From: Melieria omissa
Taxonomy: Eukaryota > Arthropoda > Insecta > Diptera > Ulidiidae
DNA length: 64,000 nt
Assembly (NCBI GenBank): GCA_963971225.1
Contig: OZ020268.1
Coordinates: 111,196,830-111,260,829 of the forward strand
Direction of reading: 5' to 3'
Part shown: positions 12,001 through 21,904 of the stretch, one piece after another
Position numbering within the stretch: the first letter of the stretch is position 1
Layout of the letters: every line of letters starts with the position of its first letter
The notes under the pieces: generated by a model
Database searches by the model: none
What the model was told of the DNA's origin: nothing
Seen by the model: the letters and a program-made list of their open reading frames with translations, nothing else
Translations under genes and position numbers: made by a program

Positions 12001-15000
12001 GTGTATGTCCTTAAAGTTTTAAAATCCTTTAACCCATTGCTGTCTAATGGGTACACTTTTACCCATGAAAATTTATTTATTTTTTCAATCACAAAAAAGT
12101 CAATGTCTGAGATCTCTCAAAACCATTGATAGGGATAGTTAGGGTAAAGATGGAACTACCTTAACCTAGTAAAGGTCACCCTAAAATTTCGCCATCTAGC
12201 TAGAGTTACCAGACTCCAAAAATCGTGAATTTTTCGGAGGTGGAAAATATGGCGAAACGTAACTTAACAAAAATCTGCCTCCTAACTCACCTGTAAAAAA
12301 TACAACTTTCGTTCACGTGTTTAGCTGATCACTTCACAAAGTATGGAAAAAAGCTACCATTGCTGCGTGATGGGTACAAAATAGCTACTGAATATTTCAG
12401 CAACGTGCGGAGATATAAAGCTGAAATTGTGTGTCTGATCATTTTGGGTCACTTCTAGGTCGTGTATGAAATTTTATCACAATCGTATGGGCGGAACTGG
12501 TACCCGGCAGCAATGGGTTAACAAGGACATTGGGTCAGAAAATGAAAGACTGACTATGCCAAGATACTATAAATGACCTCTAGTTTCACGTCTATATCAA
12601 CATTTGGATAGGTCTCGGCAAAAAAAAATTGTTTCGCAATGTAAAGTTAGTGTTTTCACTCAGTGCATCATAACTTTGTCATTTTTCTTTCCCTTCTATT
12701 GATGTTAGGCTTAATATTTGCTCAAATAATATATCTTTCATTTTAGACTTTAAAACCAGAGGGGACAATTTATTTTTATCTATAAAAAACATTTGAAAAT
12801 TTATGATTTTTTAAATTGGCAAACAATTATTTTTTTTTACAATTTTCACTGTCAGTAATTTCCCCAAATCTCATCTGATTTAAACAATCTGTATATCGCT
12901 GGAAAGGCTTAGGTATTGTCTGTTATTGTGTTAGTCGGATGATTCGTTTACGAGATATAATAACTGAAAGAACAGGAAAAACTGGTTTTTCGAAGATTTT
13001 TCGAAAACGCTTCTTAAACAATTTTTTTCCGGCCCCAAGTTAGTCTAGAAAACACTTTTATTTTTAGGTACATTATTCGTATTATACTACTGGATAATAT
13101 ATAAATAATATATATATATATAAAGAATATCTTTTATTGATTCTTAAGTGGAACACAGAAATGAATAGAGAAAGAACAGCTAAATTTTATGTTTTTTACC
13201 TTAAACAAATTGTTATTAGTAGTCAGCTTCGGCCTCATATTTTAGTTATGCCGAATATTCTGCTTCGGCTTCGGCCAAAAATTCACCTTCGGTTGGACAT
13301 TAGTAAAAAGGTAAACGAATTGCAAAAAATTGTACAAACAAATTTTGCATTTTGTTTTTAGTAAAGTTGATTTTAAGTTTTTTCGAAAGCTTTAAGACTG
13401 TTGAAAATTAGTTGAACGCATTTTCTGCTTGTTCCGAAATTGCAGGTCTTTCGTCATGGACCGCGCACACCTGCCGACACCTACCCTAACGATCCGCATG
13501 TAAATCAAACCTTCCACCCCTTCGGCTGGGGACACATAACGAATGTAAGTTGTTCCGGCAAAAGTTTTGCTGCACATTTCCTGCAGCGCGCATTTAAATA
13601 AATTGAAATGCAAACGCACACACACACACACACATCGCACACACACACTCACACTCGCATATGTTTTGAGTCAGCGCTGTTGCAGCTTCACCAAATGTCT
13701 GCTTTTTTATTTGTTGATTTTTTTCTGCTTGTGTGTGTGTGTTGTTTTTTTGTTGCAATTTTTCGAATGCATTTTTTAACTGTAACGTTTTGGCTTTTTT
13801 GTTTCGGCCATTTTGTGTGTGTTATTGCCGCGGCTGCCGCTTTGCTGTCGTTTTGCTGTGCGTCGTATTGTGCTGCCGCCACTTGGTGTCGCATTCGCTG
13901 CAATAAATCACGGCCATCATTATGCAACACGGCGTTCGTCTGGCATGCAACGCCGCTGCTGTGCTACAATTCCAACAATAAATACTACAACAACAACAAC
14001 CATCACCACATAACGCGCACAGAATGGCAAACGCGAACTGTTCAGCATCGGAACGTGGCTGCGTAAGCGCTACGGCGACTTCATGGCGCCGTACTATCAT
14101 CCGGACGTAGGTGAAGGCGCGACCGGCGGCGACGCGTCGGAGCTGGAGTCGGAGCTGTCAGCTGACAATCAGCGTGATGCAACGGCACTTCGCTCCGACC
14201 GTGCGCCAAGCCGGCTGGCCGCAAACGTATCGCAGTGCAGTCGGCGAGTTCATTACTCACACAATTTGTTCTCGGCCGGCAGGTGGTGCACGCGCAGGCG
14301 ACCGGTGTGGCGCGCACCCACATGACGCTGCAGACGGTGCTGTCGAGCTTCTTCCCGCCGAAAAACACGCCCATGGAGTGGAATCCGCGCTACAATTGGC
14401 AGCCAATTCCCATATTCTCGCAGGCTCTGAACGAGGATACGGTAAGTGCGGCGTGCGTTCGTACGCCATCCGGCGCCTCCGGCAACTAATTGGTTGCGCT
14501 CCGTGTTGCAGCTGTTGCTGGTGCGCACCTCCTGTCCGCGCTACCACGAGGCCCTCAAGGAGGTGATGCAGCTGCCCGAAGTGAAGGCGGAAGTCGAGCC
14601 CTATCTGGATATGTACAGCGAGCTGAGCGAATTGACCGGATTGAACTTTACCGAGCCGGAAGATGTGCAGTCGCTCTACCTGACGCTGCTGGCCGAGGTA
14701 AGTGCGAGGGCGGTAGATGGTAAAGCGTCATCACAAGCATTTAAATCGATGATTGTTTAAGAGTTTTCATACTTTGTAGCGCATTGAGCACACTTCCGCT
14801 GCGTTAAATTAAATTATTTAGTCTTTGCAATTTTCGTTTATGCAGCAAGAATTCGGCCTCGAGCTGCCCGATTGGACGAAGCGTTTCTTCCCCGAGAAGC
14901 TACAGTTTTTGACAGAGCAGAGTTACATCTACAACGTTTACACGCCCGAATTGCAGAAAATCAAGGCGGGTCCCTTTCTGAAGAAGATGTTCACCGAAAT

Positions 15001-17729
15001 GCAGGAGAAGCGCGACGGAAAATTGAAGCCCGATAAGCGCAAATTGTTCATATACACGGGACACGACACGACGGTAGTGAATATACTGTCGGCTCTAAAG
15101 ATCTGGGAGCGCCAGCTGCCGCGTTACTCCGTGATGGCCATATTCGAGCTGCACAAAAACAAAGAAAGCGGCGAATATTACGTGGAGGTGAGTGCAGAGA
15201 GATCGTAAAGCCTGCTATTGATTTTCGAGTTGGTTTCGAACCACAGTTGTGTAGCTGGTTACAGACGGAGTAAAACTCAGAAGATTTTACTCATAGTGAA
15301 ACCTGAAAGATTTTGATTTTACCCAAAAGATTTTGATTTTACTCAGAACGTTCATCAGATCTGAAACTTGGTTGCCAACATGCCTACAGACGAGGTTCGA
15401 TTCCAAGTTTGACGACTGTCGTTAGATTTTATGATTTTCCAGAAAACATTAAAGTATTGATTGTGCAATTTTTCGAAAGATCCATTGAATTACTGAGAAG
15501 TTAGATTTGCATCAGAAAGCATTGAATTGGATTAAAGGGATATTGCATATATTTCTGAGCAATGGCGCACACAGGGATTTACTTTTTGGGCCTAATACCA
15601 TTTAAGGGGGTCCTCTAGTACAAACGGTGTTTTTTAAAGCTTTTTTTGCGATTGTTTTCTCAGAAACTACAAATGATAATGAGATAATCCTATGTATATT
15701 TATTCTTTACATATTGAATTATAAAAAAAAAATTTTCCACGTGCTACCGCGAACACTGTTGTGGTCCGCCAGCTGAGTACCGGCCATGTTTTTTTTGTAA
15801 GGGTGTGTTTGCGCCATCCTAACTTTGTCCCTGTTCGTCTGAAATGTAATCCAAAAATGTTCTCTTAAAAAGCATTACTCCAATTAAAGGATGACCTATA
15901 ATGAACCCGATTTGATCAAAATTGGACCCGTGGCATCGTTTTAACTTTTTTTTCGAATTTCGCCCTTTTTTTACTCTAAAAACTCCCTCCAAAAATCGGC
16001 TAGTCAATGGAGCGCAATCTCCGTAGGTTAACCTGTAGAGCAAAAAGTTTTGAATACAACAAAACAAGAATCAAGTGAATCGGCCAATTAGTTTCGACGG
16101 AATCATGGCGCGATGGTCAAAAAATGTGTTTTCGAGAAAAACGCGTTTAAAGTTTTCAAACCGTGTACGTGACGTAGTGAACGGGACGGATTTGAGGCTC
16201 TGTATCTGAGAGACGTTTACGAATTTGACAAAATCCGTTCGTATACTTTTTCTGTGTATTAACTACTATAAAAATATGAAATAAAAAAAAATCGATTTTT
16301 TCAAAATTTACAACTAGAGGACCCCCTTAAAAGAATATTTTACACCACAAGTTTTTTGTATTTGAGGGTTTGAACCCACTGCCTCCCGGTGTCAAACACA
16401 TTTTGGAATAGTCAGATATATTGGGTTGGGGAAAAGTATTGAGCGTTTTTTATTAAAAATTAGCATCATTTTTTTTAACTAAAAAAACATTTTATTACTC
16501 CAAATATTGTCCATTCTTTTCGACAACCTTCTGCCATTTTTCGCCCAGAACCATTATTCCCTTGTTCGAAAATTTTCGGGGTTTATCCTTGAGAAACTGG
16601 TCCAAGCGCCTTCCGCAACCCTCTTTTGAGACCAATTTTTTCCAGCAAGAGCGTATTAAAGAGATCTGAACAAATAGTAATCTGAGGAAGCAATGTCAGG
16701 ATTATACGATGGATGCATTAAAACTTCCCAGCCAAAGACCTTTAGTTTTTGGCGGGTCAACAAAGATATGTGTGATCTAGGGTTGTCGTGATGAACCACA
16801 AGACCTTTCCTGTTGATCAATTCCGGCCTCTTTTTTCCAATTTCTTGCTTCAACCGCATTAATTGCTGTCAGTAGAGGTTGCAATCAATCGTTTGGCCAG
16901 GCGGTAGTAGCTCGTAATGGATTATACCCTTGTAGTCCCATCAAACGCACAGCATCACCTTCCTTGTCGTCAATCCTGGCTTTGAGACCGTTTTTGGACC
17001 ATTCTGCATTCTTTTTGCACCAAGACCATTTTCGTGATCCACTTTTCATAGGCAGAAAAGGCATTTACCGTTCCCAAAGTTCGAATCTTTATATTTTATT
17101 TTTATATAGAATTCAATATTGTATTCTATTCGAATTCTATATTTTGAATTTTGAAATGTAGTTATGTCCTGCTCCCACTTTACGCCCATGGCCACTTGTG
17201 CTTCCAAAGGCATCAAATAATCTTTGAAAGATATCTAATGTTCTTCGGAAAACCTTTAACTATACGATACTACATAGTTAGATGTGCTTTAAAAGGCTCA
17301 AATAACCTATAAACAAGTTAACGTAACCATTACAAGGTCAATAGCCTTGTTGAGGCCTTAAACCACCTAGTAAAGTGAATAAAGATATACAAAATTACAA
17401 GTTGTATCACTCAATCAGTCTATTTATACAGCTCACAGAAATGTTTACTGTCTTCAAACGTTCTAATGAATTATTTAATATTTCTTTACAATTGTAAATT
17501 ATCGCTTGCATACGAATCCCTCTAATGATTTCACTTTTGCCCACAGATCTATTTCCGCAACAATCCCAAAGCGCCCGCCGAGAAACTGACTGTGCCCGGC
17601 TGTGACTTCCAGTGCCCGCTGGACAAGCTGCTCGAGCTCAGCAAGAACGTTGTGCCCACGGAAGCCGATGCGGATCGTTGCGCTTCGAGACTCGAGGGTT
17701 TTACCGAGCCACCGCTGCGTGGCCCATGA
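5875..17729 (+). CDS. Acph-1: Histidine acid phosphatase (Acph-1 orthologue), seven coding exons
   Basis: A histidine acid phosphatase (EC 3.1.3.2), which hydrolyses phosphomonoesters at acid pH in lysosomes or outside the cell. Coding exons are 5875-6030, 13446-13544, 14023-14106, 14283-14441, 14512-14697, 14846-15187 and 17547-17729. They total 402 codons plus TGA, all junctions phase 0 and GT-AG. A hydrophobic signal peptide lies at about residues 16-38. The catalytic RHGPRTP motif is at residues 55-61 (His56 nucleophile), a conserved Arg at 124 (context ARTHM), and the proton-donor HD at 301-302 (context YTGHDTTVV). By analogy with human prostatic acid phosphatase, Cys174-Cys387 and Cys361-Cys365 should form disulfides. 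NQT (72) and NFT (211) are potential glycosylation sites. No C-terminal membrane segment is present. The sequence reads closely like Drosophila Acph-1. The start could instead be the in-frame ATG at 5917, giving 388 residues. Confidence 0.95.
7174..7751 (-). mobile_element. Internally deleted Tc1-like element with long inverted repeats
   Basis: A 578-bp element in Acph-1 intron 1, flanked by TA (7172-7173 and 7752-7753), with ends starting CAGTTTGTCAAGTAAATG. The inverted repeats are imperfect but extend well over 100 bp into the element. Between them the minus strand keeps only a Tc1-type DNA-binding segment (GQPRKLSDREERKIIRKV and IRKMALDMK, about 7410-7568). The catalytic DDE domain is absent, so it is non-autonomous. 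Confidence 0.85.
7759..8301. mobile_element. Possible inverted-repeat element rich in CCCGGGA motifs
   Basis: The segment starts AGGGATCGCAATTT and ends AGATTGCGATGCCT, short imperfect inverted ends. Inside, CCCGAAAATCCCGGGAATCA occurs twice (about 8092 and 8214). No coding capacity or certain target duplication is visible. It sits between the Tc1-like element and mariner copy B. It could instead be diverged unique DNA. Confidence 0.35.
8422..9164 (+). mobile_element. Internally deleted mariner element, copy B
   Basis: A 743-bp copy of the element at 1952-2693 in the opposite orientation, flanked by TA (8420-8421 and 9165-9166), inside Acph-1 intron 1. The plus-strand frame starts with ATG at 8594 (MSVYVPNSRHLREVL) and runs through the helix-turn-helix region to GGGRE. 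A deletion then joins it to VVKKYLETLKWEVLPHPPY and the C-terminal ASDGQYFE (stop 9085-9087). The C-terminal frame has an in-frame TAG (FR-stop-MAHG, about 8917) that copy A lacks. Both copies share the deletion junction. Confidence 0.93.
9178..9440 (-). pseudogene. DDE transposase C-terminal fragment (Tc1/mariner superfamily), frameshifted
   Basis: The minus strand reads, with frameshifts, the end of a DDE transposase: a VISK region, then LNFFLWGFVKAQL, then DEVKPQLCQN. This matches the typical LTPLDFFLWG context of insect transposases of this superfamily. A 45-bp segment (9223-9267) is tandemly repeated (9268-9312), duplicating the FFLWGFV part. Only about 80 residues' worth remains, with no ends. 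A diverged relative lies at 56101-56337. Confidence 0.6.
10590..11670. repeat. Diverged tandem array, about 140-bp period
   Basis: About seven units recur in Acph-1 intron 1. Typical unit parts are AATCAAAATATAAC, then CTGAGGGTTAA, TTGTATGGAGAAACATGA, TTAATGGGCCT, and GACTTCAAACTTGGTGAAAG. Spacing is roughly 130-150 bp and the units are strongly diverged. The same family appears in reverse orientation at 48500-49160 and as a lone unit near 45590-45760. Confidence 0.65.
12033..12517. mobile_element. TTAA-bounded MITE, CCCATTGCTG family
   Basis: A 485-bp element in Acph-1 intron 1 with inverted ends CCCATTGCTG...CAGCAATGGG and TTAA on both sides (12029-12032 and 12518-12521). TTAA duplication and C-rich ends are the hallmark of piggyBac-type transposition. 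There is no coding capacity, so it would depend on a transposase encoded elsewhere. Confidence 0.75.
13446..13544 (+). CDS. Acph-1: Acph-1 coding exon 2 (RHGxRxP active site)
   Basis: Follows the acceptor TTGCAG and encodes residues 53-85. It begins VFRHGPRTPADTYPND, the family signature with the nucleophilic His, and ends FGWGHITN before GTAAGT. Exon 1 plus exon 2 restores LLHVVFRHG without a gap, which confirms the 7.4-kb intron between them. Confidence 0.95.
13612..13652 (+). repeat. CA microsatellite in Acph-1 intron 2
   Basis: An interrupted CA/CACACT run (ACACACACACAC...TCGCACACACACACTCAC). Similar CA or TG tracts occur near 25147, 31030, 31793, 35742, 41200, 46635, 50882, 51540, 51655 and 55217. 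They are ordinary fly microsatellites. Confidence 0.9.
14023..14106 (+). CDS. Acph-1: Acph-1 coding exon 3
   Basis: Encodes residues 86-113 (NGKRELFSIGTWLRKRYGDF to YYHPD). The acceptor is CGCACAG and the donor GTAGGTG at 14107. The donor choice is fixed by the need to join PD to VVHAQATG in exon 4 without a frameshift. The intron-2 sequence before it carries the CA microsatellite at 13612-13652. Confidence 0.92.
14283..14441 (+). CDS. Acph-1: Acph-1 coding exon 4
   Basis: Encodes residues 114-166 (VVHAQATGVARTHMTLQ to QALNEDT). It contains the conserved Arg124, equivalent to the second phosphate-binding Arg of the family, and the FFPPKNTPMEWNPRYNWQP segment. The acceptor is GGCCGGCAG and the donor GTAAGT at 14442; the following intron is only 70 bp. 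Confidence 0.94.
14512..14697 (+). CDS. Acph-1: Acph-1 coding exon 5
   Basis: Encodes residues 167-228 (LLLVRTSCPRYHEALKEV to SLYLTLLAE). It carries Cys174 in the family CPRY context and the potential glycosylation site NFT at 211. The acceptor is GTGTTGCAG and the donor GTAAGT at 14698. Confidence 0.95.
14846..15187 (+). CDS. Acph-1: Acph-1 coding exon 6 (HD motif)
   Basis: The largest coding exon, residues 229-342. It contains the second catalytic signature, YTGHDTTVVNILSALK, whose Asp302 is the proton donor. It ends ELHKNKESGEYYVE before GTGAGT at 15188. The acceptor is TTTATGCAG. Confidence 0.96.
15606..16326. mobile_element. TTAA-bounded MITE, GGGGGTCCTCTAGT family
   Basis: A 721-bp element in Acph-1 intron 6. 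Its ends are perfect inverted repeats, GGGGGTCCTCTAGT...ACTAGAGGACCCCC, flanked by TTAA at 15602-15605 and 16327-16330. The interior has no convincing transposase frame. It is most likely a non-autonomous piggyBac-like element. Confidence 0.78.
16421..17045 (-). mobile_element. 5'-truncated mariner transposase fragment
   Basis: One end of a mariner is intact: TTGGGTTGGGGAAAAGTA after a TA at 16419-16420. The minus strand then encodes the catalytic half: a CVWWDYKG-like block, then HHDNPRSH and NPDIASSDYYLF, giving the D34D spacing of mariners. Similarity stops near the first catalytic Asp (about 17045), so the N-terminal DNA-binding half and the other inverted repeat are missing. It lies 91 bp from the TTAA element in the same intron. 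Confidence 0.85.
17547..17729 (+). CDS. Acph-1: Acph-1 coding exon 7 (C-terminus)
   Basis: Encodes residues 343-402 (IYFRNNPKAPAEKLTVPGCD and on), with the CDFQC cysteine pair, the late Cys387 and the end GFTEPPLRGP followed by TGA at 17727-17729. The acceptor is TTTTGCCCACAG. The preceding 2.36-kb intron holds a TTAA element and a mariner fragment. Confidence 0.95.
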   Translation: MYFRNNPKAPAEKLTVPGCDFQCPLDKLLELSKNVVPTEADADRCASRLEGFTEPPLRGP

Positions 17730-17790
17730 GCATAACAAGCGTCAGTTGCCCTTTTTTTACCTACTCACCTGTAACATTTAAGTTCAATAG

Positions 17791-17857
17791 TTTAGGATTT
17801 TAATAACAATAAAAAAGTTCAAATTTAGGATTTTAATAACAATAAAAAAAGTTCAAA
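17791..17857 (+). terminator. Duplicated polyadenylation region of Acph-1
   Basis: A 33-bp unit starting TTTAGGATTTTAATAACA is repeated in tandem, so the canonical signal AATAAA occurs twice (17808-17813 and 17841-17846), 79 and 112 bp after the stop codon. Either could serve the Acph-1 transcript. The duplication is seen directly; use of the sites is inference. Confidence 0.7.
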
Positions 17858-17859
17858 TT

Positions 17860-19190
17860 TTTCACTCTAAGCCTGTGCGATATGTGCTACACTCATGTAC
17901 TTCCGCTTCCTGCTAACTTAACGGAAACGATTATGCCTCGCTGATTGTCACATTGGCCAGGATCAAATGGGACATTTAAAAAAAAAGGAAACCATTCGAC
18001 CGGCGAGCGGCGCTGCTTGCTGTGTGAAAGGAAAATGCAATGGGCGAAAAATGCAAGCAGCGTGTTAAAATGGGCGTGAAGTTTCATTTCGACGCCATTT
18101 GATTGCAGACAGCGGCGAGTGGCGCTGGCGCAACGGGCCAAAAAGATGAGTAGGCAAATCGAAATTGCCGCTGCATGGCCGACAGTGAATTCATCGCTGA
18201 TTGCCAAAGCAATTGTCTTCAAAAATTGTTTCCGCTCTAATCGATGGTGATAGCAGCGGTTGCAGTTGTCGCCTCTGCTTTTGCATCATGGCGCCTTTTC
18301 GCCAGCGCGCTTCGCTCTTTGCGGTGCCGCCGAAGAAGATGGCGCAGAAAATGTGTGCAGCGCTCGCACGCCGAGCAACAGTGCAACATTGGCGATAACG
18401 TTGCTGTTGTTGGTGTTGTTGTTTTTATAGTTGTTGCGGTGCGATGCGCTGGCTGTCGCTGTGTTTTGGCTTTTGCCACGAGGTGACATTTTTCGCATTG
18501 CGGTTTACCATAAACCATCGCAGTAGCCGAGACCGGCCCATTCACATTTTCAGTCGTTTGCACATGTTGCTGCTGTTGTTGTTGCATTTGCTCACACACA
18601 CGAACATGTCTGCGTGTGTGTGTCTGTATGTTTGATCGCTTCAAATGCTTGTGTACGTTTTTATGATTTTTGCTACAAATGAAACGTTCGCCGGTTGATT
18701 TGTCTCTGCAATTTTTTTGTGGCTGCCTTTTTGTGTTCGCTTTTCATTTTCATTTGTTTTTTAACTTTATTTTCCTTTTTTTTTGTTTTTTGTTGCAACT
18801 GCATTTGTCATGAGGAACATGTGTTTTGTTTGCCAAAAAACCAACAACAAGAACAACGGAAAACGTTGAAAAACGTCGGGCAGCAAGCGACATGAGCGTG
18901 TCAGTTCATTTTTTTCTTGTTACTTCAGTCTATTTTCGGTTGTATATCTATTGGTGTGGTTATTGTTGTTGGTTTTGTAAGTTTAAGTGGAACAAAGTGC
19001 AGGCTTTGTCGTTGCTATGTTGCACATCTGATGACATTGCCAGCAAAATGTTGTGTTGCATTATTTTCATCTCTTTATTTGATATTTCGATTGCAAGTGT
19101 GCGTATCCTGTCCGATTTGTTGGCCAATGTGTGGCCACTCAATTGGCCATGTATAGTAATTTTAAGTGACTGGAAGGCTTGAACTTTGTT
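17860..19190. other. GC-richer block with simple repeats, no defended gene
   Basis: This block is rich in GCN and GTT/CAA triplet-like repeats and TG tracts. Several open frames of 60-135 codons overlap on both strands, as expected for low-stop, GC-richer simple sequence. None shows a recognisable domain. It could hold regulatory elements or a non-coding exon. Confidence 0.4.
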
Positions 19191-19904
19191 TAATATTTGT
19201 TAATAGTTTATTAAAGCTTAACACGGCTTACTGAGACGTATGGAAGCCCTGGTGTTCAGTTTTATATGTAAAGAAGTCAATATTCGTCAGAAAAGATAAG
19301 TTTTTGAATAGAAGCTGAAAAATCAGGAAGACGAAATTGTTCAGTAGAAGGAGATGCATTGTTTCATTGATATTCGTTGTTGAGAGCTGTGGAGTGTTGC
19401 CAAGAATCGTGTTGCCTGAAGTAGACTTATATAAGAAGCTTGTGCACATCTCGAGTTGTAATTAATTGTCTGATGATGTTGTTTATTTGTCTTTTTGTGC
19501 ATGAAAAATTCGTCCCACAAAAAAAGATCATCAGTAGTAAAAGAATTCTAGCACAACCAGTCATGGGGCCACACCACACACTTTTTTGTTTAATAAAATC
19601 CAGCGCACTGGGTAACCTTTGCATTGGTTCTGAAGTGATGCAATTGAAAGGAGATGAGATTTTGAGAGAAGAATTTATGAACACTTGTGATATCACTTGA
19701 GTGGTTATGTTGGACTCCAACGTTTTGCCTTTACTTAACGATTACTTTTCAACATAAATGCGGCTCTACGTTGGCTACTTCAAGCCGAATGTGGTCCTTG
19801 AGCTGTTTAATTGTACTGTGTAGACTTGTGATTTCGCGCCAATTTAAAGAAAAGAAGGGTCTAAGGGTGTTAAATCTCTCCTTAGCCGCTCTCTAGCTTA
19901 AGTA

Positions 19905-20326
19905 CAGTCAAGTTCGCTTAACTGCAAGTCCATTGTTCCGGCCTTTTAGTTGCAATTAAACGGTGTTTAAAGTTAAACAAACTTCGGTTTCGGTTCGGAA
20001 AAGGAAAGACATTCTAATTCCGAAATTTTCCAAAAACATTACAATTTCAAAATCCAACCGCGCCATCTAACTTAATTAGCTGATTCGCTTATCAGGAAAG
20101 TATCTATTTACACAATTTTTTTTTTTTTAAATTGAAAAATGTAAATTTTTTTTTAGTAAAGTTTAGTTAAAGTTGAAATAGTGTAAATGTATGTTTTGGT
20201 TCCAAAATAATTTTTACTTAACTGAATTTCTCAGGTATGTAAAGTTTTAGTTGAACGAACTAATTAAAAAAAAAAAATACCAAACAAAACCAAAACTAAA
20301 CTATTTTAGTTAAGCAAATTTATCAG
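19905..20326. mobile_element. Possible pogo-like non-autonomous element
   Basis: After a TA (19903-19904) the sequence CAGTCAAGTTCGCTTAACTG resembles the terminal repeat of pogo-type elements (CAGT...TTCGCTTA). The far side ends with AGTTAAGCAAATTTATCAGT, a looser inverted match. The interior is AT-rich and non-coding. The right border abuts the TTAA element at 20331. The assignment rests mainly on the left end. Confidence 0.4.
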
Positions 20327-20330
20327 TTAA

Positions 20331-20821
20331 CCCCTTCGCTATTTTGTTGCCATATGGCAACATGTCACTTTGTGGAGGTCTGCATCCTCTATGGTTGCAA
20401 GAATACATTTTTTTGTTGGTCTTTAGAGTAGTTTAAAGTTTTAGGAAAAATACGAAATTAATAAACTGAATATTTAAGTTTAAAGAAGAGAAGCATACAC
20501 GTTTGTTTAATGGTATATTTTGACATAGTAAAAGAAGAAGAAGCAGACTAATTAAATAACTTTTTCATTTGACGTTTTCTTTCAATTTAGATACTTTTTT
20601 TTTAGTTTTGGCTAAAGTAAATGAAGAAATATTCAAACATTCGTTATGCGTAAAAAGTTTTATGTTTAAGTAATAATTACAGCTACAAGGATGTGGTTCA
20701 GGGTTCGAGTATAAAAATTAAAAAAATGTCTTATGGAATGTTGCTAATATAACCACATAGAAACCTAAAACGTAAAATTTAAAATTTTAACTTTCCCCAG
20801 TAAACATCTATAGCGAAAGGG
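20331..20821. mobile_element. TTAA-bounded MITE, CCCTTTCGCTAT family, copy 1
   Basis: An element of about 490 bp with ends CCCCTTCGCTAT...ATAGCGAAAGGG. TTAA stands on the left (20327-20330) and TTAG, probably a mutated TTAA, on the right. It carries CATATGGCAACATG near the left end and no coding frame. A second copy in inverted orientation is at about 22953-23451. Confidence 0.72.
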
Positions 20822-21059
20822 TTAGGCGACTGTTGTTATATTCCGTTATTAACAATAAAATCAAGGTTTTCAAATGCCATTAAATTGTTCAATAGTTAAT
20901 ACATTTAATTTACTGTTTAATTTTATTGAAATTAAAAAAAAATTCATAAAAACGTTCAGTTTAGTGGCAGGAGAAAACTTGGATTTTACACAACAATCTT
21001 TCATTCAATGACACTAAAAATCAAAAAAACATTGTTTTATTTAACAATTCCCGCTGATT

Positions 21060-21760
21060 TATTATATGAATTTACGCCAGGATATGCGTGAGCAAAGTGG
21101 AAGAGAGTTGTCATACTCAAGTTTCAGCGCAGCACAAAAGGTAAACATGACGTAAAACGGAATTCGGCTGCTCCGAAGAATGTCAACATTCGCAGCGTTC
21201 ATTAAGTCAATTCGTGGCTGCTGTTGCTGTCTGTTGGATGCAGAACGTGCGCGGCACATGCGCCGTTATTCCAGCGATGGCGAATTGGCCGCTCCGTGCA
21301 CCACATTCCAATGGATGCTGAGTGTAAGGACAGGGCCGAAAGCTTTCCGAACAGCTGTTCGAAAGCTCCGACTGCTGCAGCGTCGAGCATTGTGGGTGTC
21401 GCGGGCGTTGACGATGCTCAATGACTTTCGATTATTGTCAGACGTTCGTACGAAGCAGGGGATGGCGAGCACAGGGAATGGTGGCGTTGGGGCTGACCAG
21501 CTGGCATGTGTGTTTGTGTGTGCGGTTGTGGTGTGGTGCGATGTTGTTGAAATTACGATGTGGCTGCATAAAATATTTGCCACATTTCATGAGTTTGCAC
21601 GCTCCGTAATGCAAATCATAATAAATGCCAATTTCAGCTGTAAGTTGTGCATGGACAGTGACCGCAACGACCGGTCGAGATGGTTTTGTTTTATTGCCAC
21701 TGGAGTCGAGCTCGAGTAATTCAACATTAGTTAATACTTTCGCTGTAGCTGTAAGATTGT
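21060..21760 (+). other. GC-richer block with an unrecognised 179-codon open frame
   Basis: From ATG at 21180 to TAA at 21717-21719 the plus strand is open for 179 codons. The predicted protein has runs such as CCCCLLDAERARHMRRYSSD and no domain I recognise. Other frames here are also open for 60-110 codons on both strands, which weakens the case for a real gene. It might be a chance frame in a GC-richer block or an exon of an unknown gene. Confidence 0.2.
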
Positions 21761-21904
21761 GTTTGATTAAATTCATAATTCATAGATTTAGTTCTCTTTA
21801 AGAGGATTATAACAGCAGAGGATTCCATACAGTTTTTTCAAAAATGTGTTCACCGAAGTAATGACGACCTAAGACTAGAATGCCCAAAAAACTAAATTAA
21901 GCGC

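Noticed and set aside
13567..14566. Several open frames of 66-152 codons on both strands around Acph-1 exons 3-5
   Set aside because: They overlap the spliced coding exons in other frames or run through the CA microsatellite. The acid phosphatase reading, which joins seven exons in phase, explains the region.
18237..18644. 135-codon minus-strand frame with a Gln run
   Set aside because: It arises from CAA/CAG and GTT repeats, overlaps frames on the other strand, and has no domain.
19427..19720. 97-codon minus-strand frame near 19.5 kb
   Set aside because: No domain, AT-rich, and partly antisense to another open frame of 86 codons. Possibly an old repeat relic, but nothing supports a family.
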